Assembly (NCBI GenBank): GCA_035906235.1
Contig: JAMIFN010000067.1
Location: 1 to 43,499, forward strand
Direction: 5' to 3'
Length of the DNA: 43,499 nucleotides
Source: JAMIFN01 sp035906235
GTDB lineage: Bacteria > Pseudomonadota > Gammaproteobacteria > Burkholderiales > Burkholderiaceae_C
Of this stretch, positions 18,006 through 26,598 are shown one piece after another; within the stretch, counting starts at the first letter, position 1; each line of letters opens with the position of its first letter. The notes beneath the pieces are model-generated. The model saw nothing but the letters and a program-made list of their open reading frames with translations. It searched no databases and was not told the DNA's origin. Made by a program: the position numbers and the translations under genes.

Positions 18006-19310
18006 ATGTCTGACCTTTTCCCATTCAGCCCCGTCAAACCCTTGGCTGAAACGCTGCGCCCACAGTCTTTGGCCGAGGTCGTGGGACAGTCGCACCTGCT
18101 GGGTGATGGGAAACCGCTGCGCCTGGCCTTTCACTCAGGGAAGCCGCACTCCATGATTTTTTGGGGGCCGCCAGGCGTTGGTAAGACCACGCTGGCGCGC
18201 CTGACCGCCCAGGCTTTTAAGTGCGAATTCATCGCCCTCTCAGCCGTCTTGTCAGGCGTGAAAGATATTCGTGAAGCCATGGAGCAGGCTCGGCAATTTC
18301 TTGTGCAGGGCAAAAGTACCCTCTTGTTCGTCGACGAAATCCACAGGTTCAATAAGGCGCAACAAGATGCGCTGTTGCCTCATGTTGAATCTGGCTTGTT
18401 TACCTTCATCGGTGCCACCACTGAGAACCCTTCTTTCGAGGTCAATTCAGCCCTACTATCTCGGGCTCAAGTCTATGTTTTGCAGCCGCTGACGGACGAT
18501 GAATTGGAACTACTGCTCAAACGCGCACAAGAAAAAGCCCTCGCAGGCTTGTTTTTTGATGATCTGTCCAAGGCCACTATCATGGGCTATGCCGATGGCG
18601 ATGCCCGCAGGTTCTTAAATTTACTCGAGCAATGCCAAACAGCCGCTGGTGCGGCGGGCATCACGCAGATTGATGCCGACTTTGTCCAAAATGCTCTGAC
18701 ATTGAACAGCCGGCGTTTTGACAAAGGTGGCGACAACTTTTACGACCAGATCTCTGCCTTGCACAAAGCTGTGCGTGGTTCTCACCCTGATGCAGCCCTC
18801 TACTGGCTGAGCAGGATGCTGGACGGCGGCGCCGATGCCAAATATTTGTCGCGGCGCATTGTTCGCATGGCGTGGGAAGACATCGGCCTAGCCGACCCCA
18901 GAGCCATGCAGATTGCCAACGATGCGGCGCTGAGCTATGAACGCCTAGGCAGCCCCGAAGGGGAATTGGCCTTGGGGCAAGCGGTGATCTATTTGGCCAT
19001 AGCAGCTAAGAGCAATGCAGGCTACAAGGCCTACAACGCAGCTCGCGCCTTCGTCAAGCAAGACAAAAGCAGGGATGTGCCTGTGCATCTGCGCAATGCG
19101 CCAACAAAGTTGATGAAAGAGCTGGGGCACGGCCACGCCTACCGTTATGCCCATGACGAGCCCCATGCCTATGCTGCTGGTGAAACCTATCTGCCTGATG
19201 GGATAGAAGAACCAGGGTGGTACCAGCCTGTACCCAGGGGGCTGGAAAGCAAGATTGCTGAAAAATTAATACAGCTCAAACAATGGGATGCCAGCGCTAA
19301 GAAAGAATAG
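18006..19310 (+). CDS. rarA: RarA (MgsA), replication-associated recombination AAA+ ATPase
   Basis: A 434-residue clamp-loader-like AAA+ protein that acts at stalled replication forks. It shows the family start LAETLRPQSLAEVVGQSHLL, Walker A GPPGVGKTT (residues 54-62), Walker B LLFVDEIHRFNKAQQDALLPHVE, sensor 1 FIGATTENPSFEVN, and the C-terminal tetramerisation region DPRAMQIANDAALSYERLGSPEGELALGQAVIYLAIAAKSN ending in LPDGIEEPGWYQPVPRGLE. The ATG at 18006 directly precedes the conserved region. In E. coli serS follows; here a decayed gene with a MITE follows. Confidence 0.97.
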   Translation: MSDLFPFSPVKPLAETLRPQSLAEVVGQSHLLGDGKPLRLAFHSGKPHSMIFWGPPGVGKTTLARLTAQAFKCEFIALSAVLSGVKDIREAMEQARQFLVQGKSTLLFVDEIHRFNKAQQDALLPHVESGLFTFIGATTENPSFEVNSALLSRAQVYVLQPLTDDELELLLKRAQEKALAGLFFDDLSKATIMGYADGDARRFLNLLEQCQTAAGAAGITQIDADFVQNALTLNSRRFDKGGDNFYDQISALHKAVRGSHPDAALYWLSRMLDGGADAKYLSRRIVRMAWEDIGLADPRAMQIANDAALSYERLGSPEGELALGQAVIYLAIAAKSNAGYKAYNAARAFVKQDKSRDVPVHLRNAPTKLMKELGHGHAYRYAHDEPHAYAAGETYLPDGIEEPGWYQPVPRGLESKIAEKLIQLKQWDASAKKE

Positions 19311-19372
19311 GGCAAGCCCCGCAACAAGACCGCCCAGGGGGGGGCTGGGACCAACGAACAGCAGCCTCGCGC

Positions 19373-19933
19373 CTATTCAACAGGAAGAACGCAAGGATCA
19401 TCAGCGCGCTTCTCGGACAAATCTGCAAGACAGGCGTTTCGCAGCATCGATTGCATCGCGCCAGTAGCAGCGTTGGCGGATTGAAATGCACATTCTGCAT
19501 CGCGCCACGCAAGCCATTTTTACTGTGCTGTCATAAATACCGCACCTACTCTCGCATACTTTCTTAAGGGGCCTCTGCGTAACCTTTTTTGGATGCTGGC
19601 GCTCTGCCATCAGGATGGGGTACGAGGCTAAAAAACAAGTCATAGCGGGCGTTCTGGTGAGTTTTTTGAACGAAGTAGCCCGACTGATCGAGAGATGCCA
19701 GCGCCGAAAGGGGGTTGTGCAGAGCTTCCTTAATACGCGCTCGACGCTTTGGCTGAGCTGATTGACACGCTGATGCGCTTGGCTGGTATTACCTAGGCGA
19801 TACAGCCGTGCAATTGCGCTTGCAGCAGGGTTTTCAGAGGGTTTTTGACGCAGAAATTTGTTGTAGCTTGCGCGGTATTCTGCAGATCCATCATGGCGCC
19901 AAAAGCGAGAATGGGGGCAAAAATGTACTTCAT
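19373..19933 (-). pseudogene. Decayed LprI-like (DUF1311) exported protein gene, interrupted by a MITE
   Basis: Reading from 19933, MKYIFAPILAFGAMMDLQNTAQA looks like a signal peptide, followed by TTNFCVKNPLKTLLQAQLHGCIA and a stop. A one-base shift restores SQAHQRVNQLSQSVERVLRK, which runs into the MITE at its TTAA target. Past the MITE the same frame continues KYARVGAVFMTAQ, then an in-frame stop (TAA), then KWLAWRDAECAFQSANAATG and MQSMLRNACLADLSEKRADD to a stop at 19373. The last block matches the C-terminal pattern of DUF1311/LprI proteins (..AW..FRDAEC.....GGSM..M....CL..LTE.R). Three lesions are visible: a frameshift near 19800, a stop at about 19520, and the insertion. The family match is from memory. 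Confidence 0.7.
19568..19729. mobile_element. 162-bp MITE-like element with TTAA target duplication
   Basis: The ends are imperfect inverted repeats: GGGGCCTCTGCGTAACC on the left, and GGAAGCTCTGCACAACCCC reading inward from the right. It is flanked by identical TTAA at 19564-19567 and 19730-19733. The 4-bp YTAR-type duplication and CTCTGC termini suggest mobilisation by an IS5-like transposase. No transposase gene fits inside. It splits the LprI-like pseudogene. Confidence 0.75.
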
Positions 19934-19979
19934 GGTGCGTAAGTGCGAGACACGCCGCCGCCGCTGTATCAATTCCCAC

Positions 19980-20018
19980 AAAAAAAAGGGAGTATGTCTC
20001 CATACATACTCCCTTTTT
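19980..20018 (-). terminator. Strong intrinsic terminator after ctaE
   Basis: The hairpin AGGGAGTATGT / ACATACTCCCT has a short loop and is flanked by an A-run on one side and TTTTT on the other, so it can work in both directions. It lies 34 bases beyond the ctaE stop and closes the cytochrome oxidase operon. Confidence 0.88.
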
Positions 20019-20051
20019 ACTTGCCTTAGCATTTGCGCTAGGCGATATGCC

Positions 20052-20993
20052 TTACATCCAATAAACCAAGATATAGAGCAAGAGCCAAACCGCATCGACA
20101 AAGTGCCAATACCAAGCCGCGCCTTCAAAACCAAAATGGCGCTTGCTGGTGAAATGGCCGCTGTGCAGGCGCAAGGTGATGAAGAGCAACATCAGCATGC
20201 CCAAAAAGACATGGAAGCCGTGAAAGCCTGTGAGCATGAAGAAAGTCGAGCCGTACATACCAGATGAGAGCTTGAGGTTCATCTCGCTATAAGCGTGGTG
20301 GTATTCATAGGCTTGAAAAAACAAAAAGATGATGCCTAGCAAAACCGTGACCCACATGTAGCGGATGGTTTTTGCACGGTTGTCTTTGAGCAAAGCGTGA
20401 TGGGCGATGGTTAGCGTCACGCCAGAGCTTAGCAAAATCAGCGTGTTGACGGTAGGCAGCGAGCCCATGAAGCCCTTGAACCAGCTTTGTGCCCACACTT
20501 CAGCCGCGGCTACCGGCAGCATGGCGGTAAACGGCTCTATCGTGCCTGCAGGAGACCCCGTGGCGCCCACCGCCATACCTGCGGCCGAGCTGGGCCACAG
20601 GCCCTGAAAGCCTTGCCAAAGCACGGCATTGTCTAAATTGGCGAGCGCGGGCAACGAGTGCGCACGCCCCCACCACAAAGCGGTGAAGAAGGCGCCGAAG
20701 AACATCACTTCCGAAAAAATAAACCAGCTCATGCTCCAGCGATAGGACAAGTCAATTTTGTGCCCAAAGAGGCCTTTTTCGCTCTCAATAGCCGCTTCGC
20801 GCATCCACTGAAACAGCACGAAGAGCCAGCCGATCAAGCCGGCCAGCAAAGCCCACATGCCCCAGCTTGCGCCATTAATCCATTGGCTGGCGCCCAAGAT
20901 CACAAAGAAGAGGAAAAAAGCCGACCAAAAGGGGCGCCCGGACTCAGCGGGGACATAGTAGTAAGGCGTTTGGCCTGGGGTGCTAGAGCTCAT
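20052..20993 (-). CDS. ctaE: Cytochrome c oxidase subunit III
   Basis: A 313-residue membrane subunit of the aa3-type oxidase. It has seven helices and motifs WSMSWFIFSEVMFFGAFFTALWW (the conserved Glu in helix III), LLSSGVTLTIAHHAL, and the C-terminal HGFHVFLGMLMLLFITLRL...AAWYWHFVDAVWLLLYILVYW, which is diagnostic. It stabilises the proton-pumping subunit I. The start at 20993 has AAAAAAGGAGAAGCC upstream. It is the last gene of the operon and is followed by a terminator. Confidence 0.97.
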   Translation of the reverse strand: MSSSTPGQTPYYYVPAESGRPFWSAFFLFFVILGASQWINGASWGMWALLAGLIGWLFVLFQWMREAAIESEKGLFGHKIDLSYRWSMSWFIFSEVMFFGAFFTALWWGRAHSLPALANLDNAVLWQGFQGLWPSSAAGMAVGATGSPAGTIEPFTAMLPVAAAEVWAQSWFKGFMGSLPTVNTLILLSSGVTLTIAHHALLKDNRAKTIRYMWVTVLLGIIFLFFQAYEYHHAYSEMNLKLSSGMYGSTFFMLTGFHGFHVFLGMLMLLFITLRLHSGHFTSKRHFGFEGAAWYWHFVDAVWLLLYILVYWM

Positions 20994-21053
20994 AGTGGCT
21001 TCTCCTTTTTTCTCAAAATAAATACTGCAATGGTTGATCCAGAAGCGTGGGTG

Positions 21054-21326
21054 CTAGGCACTGGCCCATTTCGCTACCAGCATCAAGCCGATGACCAGCA
21101 CAAAACAAGCTGCGATACCGACAAAAATGATGTGGAAGATATTGAGGTTTTTGATGTCTTCTTGGTAGTCGCTACCCTTGCGTACCCCGAAGAAGGCCCA
21201 AGCAATGGACACCACGGTGCGCCACACGGAGGCACGCGCCAAGGGTGTATATCCAGCCATCGAAGCGGGCTCTGCAGTGGGTAGCTGCGCCGGGGCTGCG
21301 GGACGCTTAGGCGTTTGGTGCGTCAT
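21054..21326 (-). CDS. DUF2970 small membrane protein of the oxidase operon
   Basis: 90 residues: a Pro/Ala-rich N-terminus, then RASVWRTVVSIAWAFFGVRKGSDYQEDIKNLNIFHIIFVGIAACFVLVIGLMLVAKW. The block VAWAFFGVRK....D......P..II is the DUF2970 signature found in betaproteobacterial cytochrome oxidase operons. One C-terminal membrane helix is clear. The start overlaps the ctaG stop by four bases (ATGA), implying translational coupling. Its molecular role is unknown; assembly or stability of the oxidase is a guess from context. Confidence 0.85.
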   Translation of the reverse strand: MTHQTPKRPAAPAQLPTAEPASMAGYTPLARASVWRTVVSIAWAFFGVRKGSDYQEDIKNLNIFHIIFVGIAACFVLVIGLMLVAKWASA

Positions 21327-21931
21327 GATGCCCCTCCGATCTTGGTCTTGCTCTGGCTCACAGTGGCTAGCGGTGCGGCAGGGATGCCCGCGCCTACCTC
21401 GAAGAAGGTGTAAGACAAGGTGATGGTGTGCACATCTTTGGGCAATTTAGGATCAATCACAAAAACCACTGGCCATTCTTTCTTCTCGCCCGCTTGCAAC
21501 TGGTATTCGTTAAAGCAAAAGCATTCGAGCTTGTTGAAATAATTGGTTGCCTGTTTAGGCGCGTAGCTGGGGATCGCCTGCGCCGCCATGCTGTGGTTTT
21601 GGATGTTTTGAAACTCGTACATCACGGTGGCGACCTGCCCAGGGTGAACTTGCAGGCTGCTAACCGCCGGTTTAAACGACCACACGCCTCGGGCATTGGC
21701 ATCAAACTCAACGGTAATGCTGCGGCTGCTATCAACCTGAGTATTGCCAGGCGCGGCCGCACGATTTTTCTGCGGCAAATTGTTTTCGCCCACAGCCAGC
21801 ACATTGATGCCGGTAAATTCGCAAATGGCTTTGTACATCGGTACCAAGGCATAGCCAAAAGCGAACATACCCAAAACAATGACGCAGAGCTTGCCCAACA
21901 TCTGGGCATTGGCACTTTGACGAAACTTCAT
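21323..21931 (-). CDS. ctaG: Cox11/CtaG, copper chaperone for cytochrome c oxidase
   Basis: A 202-residue protein that inserts copper into the CuB site of subunit I. It has one N-terminal membrane helix (LGKLCVIVLGMFAFGYALVPMYKAICEFTGIN), then a periplasmic immunoglobulin-like domain with the copper-binding CFCFNEYQL motif and YFNKLECFCF, and the SYTFFEV C-terminal strand. The ATG at 21931 (MKFRQSANAQML) fits the family; the frame is open further upstream but overlaps the 38-residue gene's region without a good start. It overlaps the DUF2970 gene by four bases. Confidence 0.95.
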   Translation of the reverse strand: MKFRQSANAQMLGKLCVIVLGMFAFGYALVPMYKAICEFTGINVLAVGENNLPQKNRAAAPGNTQVDSSRSITVEFDANARGVWSFKPAVSSLQVHPGQVATVMYEFQNIQNHSMAAQAIPSYAPKQATNYFNKLECFCFNEYQLQAGEKKEWPVVFVIDPKLPKDVHTITLSYTFFEVGAGIPAAPLATVSQSKTKIGGAS

Positions 21932-21954
21932 AAACAACAATAGCCTGCCGTGTT

Positions 21955-22071
21955 TTATGCGCCTAAGAGCACAAAGCGCAGCATGATGCCGAAGAAAAAC
22001 ATGAGCACGATGCCTAACAAGATCACGGCAAGGCGGAAATTGGCTTTTTTCTGTTCTGGCGTTGGCATCAT
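21955..22071 (-). CDS. Small cytochrome oxidase assembly membrane protein (38 residues)
   Basis: Between ctaD and ctaG on the minus strand, tandem ATGs at 22071/22068 start MMPTPEQKKANFRLAVILLGIVLMFFFGIMLRFVLLGA, ending in TAA at 21955-21957. It has a polar N-terminus and one membrane helix, the pattern of the tiny 'cytochrome oxidase small assembly protein' found at this same position in Burkholderiales. Its conserved place between ctaD and ctaG supports a real gene despite its length. The biochemical role is not known. Confidence 0.88.
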   Translation of the reverse strand: MMPTPEQKKANFRLAVILLGIVLMFFFGIMLRFVLLGA

Positions 22072-22107
22072 GCAAGCTCTGGTTGGTGAAGACGGAAGCC
22101 CGGGCAC

Positions 22108-23766
22108 TTAGGCTACGATGCGTGTCGCTGTGGCATCGACTTTAGGTGGGGTTTCAAAGGTGTGGAAAGGTGCGGGGCAAGGCACTTCCCACTCTAGACC
22201 CTCAGCACCTTTGCCATCTTCGTCGCGCCAAGGGTTGTTCACTTTGGGGGCAATGCCATTACCACGCATAGCAGGCAAGACTACAAAGAAGAAGAAATAC
22301 ACCTGCGCCAGACCAAAGGCCAAGCCACCTATCGAGGCAATGGCATTGAAGTCGGTGAACTGGATGGGGTAATCGGCATAGCGACGCGGCATACCCGCCA
22401 GACCCAAGAAGTGCATGGGGAAGAAGGTGACATTAAACGAAATCATGCTCCACCAGAAATGGATTTTGCCGCGTGTTTCTTTGTACATCACGCCTGTCCA
22501 TTTCGGGCACCAGTAGTAAAAACCGGCAAACAGGGCAAAGAGTGAACCGGCCACCAACACATAGTGGAAATGCGCCACCACATAGTAGGTATCTTGCAAT
22601 TGGATATCCAAAGGCGCGACGGACAAAATCAAACCAGTGAAGCCGCCCAAGGTAAACACGAAAACGAAGCCAACAGCAAACAGCATGGGGGTTTCAAAGG
22701 TCATGGAGCCTTTCCACATAGTGGCGATCCAGTTAAAGACCTTCACCCCAGTCGGGATGGAAATCAACATGGTGGCGTACATGAAGAACAACTGCCCCGT
22801 GACCGGCATGCCCGTGGTAAACATATGGTGCGCCCACACAATCATGGACAAAATGGCAATCGAGGCCGTGGCGTAAACCATAGAGGCGTAACCGAACAGC
22901 TTTTTGCGCGCAAAAGCGGGAATCACTTGGCTGATGATGCCGAAAGCCGGCAAGATCATGATGTAGACCTCAGGGTGGCCGAAGAACCAGAAAATATGCT
23001 GGTACATGACCGGATCACCACCGCCAGCGGGGTTGAAGAAAGTCGTGCCAAAGTGGCGATCAGTCAGCGTCATGGTGATAGCGCCAGCCAACACAGGCAT
23101 GGTGGCAATCAATAAATAGGCGGTAATCAACCAAGTCCAGCAGAACATGGGCATTTTCATCAGCGTCATGCCGGGTGCGCGCATATTCAAAATGGTAACG
23201 ATGATATTGATGGACCCCATGATGGAGGATGCACCCAACAAATGCATGGCGAAGATGCCCGCATCCATGCTGGGGCCCATTTGCAGGGTCAAAGGCGCAT
23301 ACAGCGTCCAGCCCGCAGCAGGCGCCCCGCCTGGCATAAAGAAGCTCGCCACCAGCAAAATGGCAGCAGGGATCATGAGCCAGAAGGAGAAGTTGTTCAT
23401 CCGCGCAAAGGCCATATCAGAGGCGCCAATTTGCAGCGGAATCATCCAGTTAGCAAAGCCCACAAAGGCCGGCATGATGGCACCAAAGACCATGATCAAA
23501 CCATGCATGGTCGTTAATTGGTTAAACAACTCAGGATTGACGAGTTGCAGCCCAGGCTGGAACAGTTCAGCGCGGATAAGCATGGCCAAAGTACCGCCCA
23601 CCATCAACATGGCAAACGAGAACAGCAGGTAAAGCGTCCCTATGTCTTTATGGTTGGTGGCATAAACCCAGCGGCGCCAGCCGCTAGGCGTGTGGTGGTG
23701 GTCATGGTGGTCATGCGATGCATCGGCTTGGCCGTGGGCATCATGAGGGTGCAAAACTGCGCTCAT
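22108..23766 (-). CDS. ctaD: Cytochrome c oxidase subunit I
   Basis: The 552-residue catalytic subunit carrying haem a and the haem a3-CuB centre. Visible ligands are the haem a His in TTMHGLIMVF, the CuB/cross-linked pair in HPEVYIMILPAFG, the two CuB His in IVWAHHMFTTG, and the haem a3/a His pair in VAHFHYVLVAG. The His-rich N-terminus (HPHDAHGQADASHDHHDHHH) is a frequent betaproteobacterial feature. Twelve membrane helices are expected. The start has CGAAGGAGCGATTCCG upstream, and ctaC precedes it by 29 bases. Confidence 0.98.
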   Translation of the reverse strand: MSAVLHPHDAHGQADASHDHHDHHHTPSGWRRWVYATNHKDIGTLYLLFSFAMLMVGGTLAMLIRAELFQPGLQLVNPELFNQLTTMHGLIMVFGAIMPAFVGFANWMIPLQIGASDMAFARMNNFSFWLMIPAAILLVASFFMPGGAPAAGWTLYAPLTLQMGPSMDAGIFAMHLLGASSIMGSINIIVTILNMRAPGMTLMKMPMFCWTWLITAYLLIATMPVLAGAITMTLTDRHFGTTFFNPAGGGDPVMYQHIFWFFGHPEVYIMILPAFGIISQVIPAFARKKLFGYASMVYATASIAILSMIVWAHHMFTTGMPVTGQLFFMYATMLISIPTGVKVFNWIATMWKGSMTFETPMLFAVGFVFVFTLGGFTGLILSVAPLDIQLQDTYYVVAHFHYVLVAGSLFALFAGFYYWCPKWTGVMYKETRGKIHFWWSMISFNVTFFPMHFLGLAGMPRRYADYPIQFTDFNAIASIGGLAFGLAQVYFFFFVVLPAMRGNGIAPKVNNPWRDEDGKGAEGLEWEVPCPAPFHTFETPPKVDATATRIVA

Positions 23767-23795
23767 CGGAATCGCTCCTTCGCTTCTATCTTGGG

Positions 23796-25013
23796 TTACT
23801 GCGCTGCAGGAGCAGCTGGGGCGCTGTCACATGCGGGGAAAGTGCCCGCACGCGCGGCTACAAACTCAGCCGGTTGCACAATTTGATCGGTTTTATTGTT
23901 CCAGTGGTTTTTGGTAAATGTCACCACAGCAGCCAAGTCTGTGTCTGACAACTGCTTCCACGACGGCATAGCGCCGTTGTTTTGCCCAGCCAACAGCACA
24001 TGCATTTGCTCGGCTTTACAGCCCAGAACCTTGGCCGAACCATCTAGGGGCTTGATCGTGCCAGCACCCTTGCCGGTCGCCAAATGGCAGACTGCGCAAT
24101 TGGCCGTGTAAACTTTCTCGCCGCGCACCATCAAATCACCCATAGCCCAAACTTTATTCGGGTCATCCGCCAAGGCTGCGGCTTTTTTCTGCTCCTGGGC
24201 GACCCAAGCGCTGTAATCGGCTTGTGAGAGCACTTTGACATGGATGGGCATGTAGGCATGTTCTTTGCCGCACAACTCGGCGCACTGCCCATAGAAATCG
24301 CCCGTTTTCTCAGCACGGAACCATGTGTCGCGCACAAAGCCCGGAATCGCATCTTGCTTGATGCCAAAAGCGGGCACCATGAAAGAATGGATCACATCAT
24401 TAGCTGTGGTGATGATGCGCACCTTTTTATTCACCGGCACGACCAAAGGCTGATCAACTTTTAGCAGGTAATCGTTCGGGCGCTCTACTTGTAAGCTGCC
24501 GTTATTAGAGAGTTCACGCTGTGCCGTATCAAGCGTTGAGATAAAGCGCAGCCCCTCACCCTCGCCACGCAAATAGTCATAACCCCATTTCCACTGATAA
24601 CCCGTGACCTTGATCGTCAGGTCAGAGTTGGTGGTATCTTTCAGCGCCACCATGACTTTGGTCGCTGGCAGCGCCATGCCGATGATGATGAGGAAAGGCA
24701 CCAGGGTCCAAGAAATCTCGACCCACAGCGGCTCTTTCAACTCTTGCGCCTTGTGCCCAACCGATTTGCGGTGCTTGATGATGGAGTAGAACATGACCCC
24801 AAACACCGCCACAAAAATCACGGTACAGACCACTAAGGTAAACCAGTGCAGCCAAATTTGCTCGCCAGCAATACGTGTTGCTGGTGCGCCTAAATTCATC
24901 TGCAATACCGCCGGACCACCCGGCAAATCACCCACTGCAGCGGCCGTGCCAGCCCAAAAAGCCAGCAGTGTGGCAGCACCCCTTTGGTAGAGGGATAGGT
25001 TCTGTTTACTCAT
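23796..25013 (-). CDS. ctaC: Cytochrome c oxidase subunit II with fused cytochrome c domain
   Basis: 405 residues. A signal peptide (ATLLAFWAGTAAA) is followed by two membrane helices near residues 50-120. The CuA cupredoxin domain has the binuclear copper motif CAELCGKEHAYM near residue 240, and a C-terminal cytochrome c domain has CAVCH as the CxxCH haem site near residue 315 and a downstream Met (GAMPSWKQL). The fused cytochrome makes this a caa3-type subunit that can take electrons from soluble or membrane cytochrome c. It is the first gene of the operon. The upstream 327-bp gap holds its promoter region. Confidence 0.97.
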   Translation of the reverse strand: MSKQNLSLYQRGAATLLAFWAGTAAAVGDLPGGPAVLQMNLGAPATRIAGEQIWLHWFTLVVCTVIFVAVFGVMFYSIIKHRKSVGHKAQELKEPLWVEISWTLVPFLIIIGMALPATKVMVALKDTTNSDLTIKVTGYQWKWGYDYLRGEGEGLRFISTLDTAQRELSNNGSLQVERPNDYLLKVDQPLVVPVNKKVRIITTANDVIHSFMVPAFGIKQDAIPGFVRDTWFRAEKTGDFYGQCAELCGKEHAYMPIHVKVLSQADYSAWVAQEQKKAAALADDPNKVWAMGDLMVRGEKVYTANCAVCHLATGKGAGTIKPLDGSAKVLGCKAEQMHVLLAGQNNGAMPSWKQLSDTDLAAVVTFTKNHWNNKTDQIVQPAEFVAARAGTFPACDSAPAAPAAQ

Positions 25014-25340
25014 TCTTCAGTCCCAAAATCGCTTGAAAGAAGTTGCAGGCTCTGGTGCCCAACGGTAGGGTGTTTGCAGCAGACGCCTAGGCGCTTGAGC
25101 TTACATACCCCCGATTCGAGGTCTATAACGAAGAAGAAATAGGCATGTTTACAACACACCAGATACCGTCGAAAGTCAAAAACAGGGGGCAGTCCAGCCA
25201 AGCAGGGGCAAATTCTAGCGAAATTTGATACCCATCAAGGAATTTGACCCCGGTTTTTTTCATAAGCAGCAAAAACCTAGGGTTTTATCGTAAGTATTAA
25301 CCTTGAGCCACACGATCGTGCTCATGCGACAATCGTCGCC
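25014..25340. other. Divergent intergenic region between ctaC and gloC
   Basis: 327 bases without a convincing gene; a 63-codon minus-strand frame here has no family resemblance. On the minus strand a TTGACT near 25180 followed by TTGTAAAC about 19 bases on could be a weak promoter for the oxidase operon. On the plus side no clear promoter was seen before gloC. No repeat or strong hairpin was noted. Confidence 0.4.
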
Positions 25341-25979
25341 ATGTTGCACTACCAAATTATTCCCGTGACCCATTTTGAGCAGAATTGCTCGCTCGTCTGG
25401 TGTGATGAAACTCAGGAAGCTGCCTTAATTGATGCGGGGGGCGATATATCTAAATTAGAAGCTGCGGTGCAAGCGCGCGGACTGACACTTAAAGCACTTT
25501 GGCTCACGCACGGGCACTTGGACCACGCTGGCGCAGTCGCCCCCCTAGCTCGCAAATATGGCATACCCATCATCGGGCCACACGCGGCCGATCAGTTCTG
25601 GATAGATGGTATGCCCATGCAAGCGCAGATGTTCGGGTTTGCACCCACTGAATCCTTTATCCCTACGCAATGGCTGCATGATGGCGACAGCGTCCGAATC
25701 GGCAACTGCACTCTACAAGTACGCCACACGCCCGGGCACACGCCCGGGCATGTGGTGTTTTACGCCGAGGGTATCCAGCGCGCATTTGTGGGAGATGTCC
25801 TGTTTGCGGGAAGTATCGGGCGCACCGATTTCCCCCAAGGCAATCACACCGATTTGATGACCAGCATTACCCAAAAACTCTGGCCCATGGGCGATGCGAC
25901 GGTTTTCATTCCCGGACATGGCCCCGAAAGCAGTTTTGGCTATGAGCGCCAGCACAACCCCTTCGTGTGCGGTGGCTAA
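25341..25979 (+). CDS. gloC: Metallo-beta-lactamase fold hydrolase, GloC/YcbL type (glyoxalase II-like)
   Basis: A 212-residue MBL-fold protein. The metal ligands are visible in order: THGHLDHAG (HxHxDH), HTPGHTPG (third His), GDVLF (bridging Asp) and PGHGPESSFGYE (last His). The GRTDFPQGNH and ERQHNPFV motifs mark the GloC/YcbL group, which hydrolyses lactoylglutathione and related thioesters; the C-terminal glutathione-binding domain of full glyoxalase II is absent. The ATG at 25341 is the first possible start and begins the fold directly (MLHYQIIPVTHFEQNCSLVW). The gene stands alone, divergent from ctaC. Confidence 0.9.
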   Translation: MLHYQIIPVTHFEQNCSLVWCDETQEAALIDAGGDISKLEAAVQARGLTLKALWLTHGHLDHAGAVAPLARKYGIPIIGPHAADQFWIDGMPMQAQMFGFAPTESFIPTQWLHDGDSVRIGNCTLQVRHTPGHTPGHVVFYAEGIQRAFVGDVLFAGSIGRTDFPQGNHTDLMTSITQKLWPMGDATVFIPGHGPESSFGYERQHNPFVCGG

Positions 25980-26052
25980 GCCAATTTAGAATAGCGCGCG
26001 TCCAGGGAAACATTCATTAAAAAAAGAGAATACACACACCGTGTTCGACCCC

Positions 26053-26598
26053 ATGTCTTTTGTACTTCGCACCACTGCATTAAGCGCTTTGTTACTCAGC
26101 TGCATGCTGCCCACATCAGCCGCCACGATGGGGAAATTGCCATATATCCCCACACGCTTTCATCTGTGCAGTGTGGAGCTTGCTACCCTCGAGGGCGATG
26201 CCCGAGACGAAGAGATGAAGCTTTGCCTGAAGGCGCGATTTCATGCCGAAAAAGTGGTGCGTAGCAATTGCCGCACTGAAGTCAAACACATGCGCCCTGC
26301 CCCGCGCAATGCGGATGAGCGCTATCAGGCACAACGCCAGTGTTTTATCGCGCATTTGAGCGCCAGTTATCAAGAACCCCTCGAAGACAACACAGGCACG
26401 GTAGCGGTCAGCCCCACGCATACGCCATCCAGCCGCCCAGCAACTCCCCACTTGCCCACGGGCGCAAAACGCAGCCTAGCAGTTGCTGCCGCCGCTGCAC
26501 CTAGGGCGGCCAGCAATACCCCTGCAGCGATTGCAGCGCAGGAACCTGCCATCGCGCCAACGGCCCCAGCCTTGGCGACTCCCCCTAAGTCCGATTAA
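26053..26598 (+). CDS. Small exported protein with PsiF-like Cys repeat, function unknown
   Basis: About 181 residues. MSFVLRTTALSALLLSCMLPTSAA is a signal peptide (cleavage after SAA is likely; LLSC at 14-17 is a weak lipobox alternative). Residues 39-58 read CSVELATLEGDARDEEMKLC, resembling a PsiF repeat (C....A..L.GD.R..FM..CL), and a second Cys pair (C73, C97) follows in a similar helical stretch. The last ~75 residues are Pro/Ala/Thr-rich low complexity. A GTG at 26041 is an alternative start. Its end overlaps the convergent RAYT gene by 14 bases. The PsiF link is only a pattern resemblance and has no assigned biochemical role. Confidence 0.6.
   Translation: MSFVLRTTALSALLLSCMLPTSAATMGKLPYIPTRFHLCSVELATLEGDARDEEMKLCLKARFHAEKVVRSNCRTEVKHMRPAPRNADERYQAQRQCFIAHLSASYQEPLEDNTGTVAVSPTHTPSSRPATPHLPTGAKRSLAVAAAAAPRAASNTPAAIAAQEPAIAPTAPALATPPKSD

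Noticed and set aside
19401..20003. 200-codon minus-strand frame taken as one intact gene
   Set aside because: It runs through the MITE and starts inside the terminator; only its middle part matches the LprI-like pseudogene.
21932..22075. N-terminal extension of ctaG by 48 residues
   Set aside because: The extension overlaps the 38-residue oxidase gene in another frame and lacks the Cox11 start pattern, which begins at MKFRQSANAQML.
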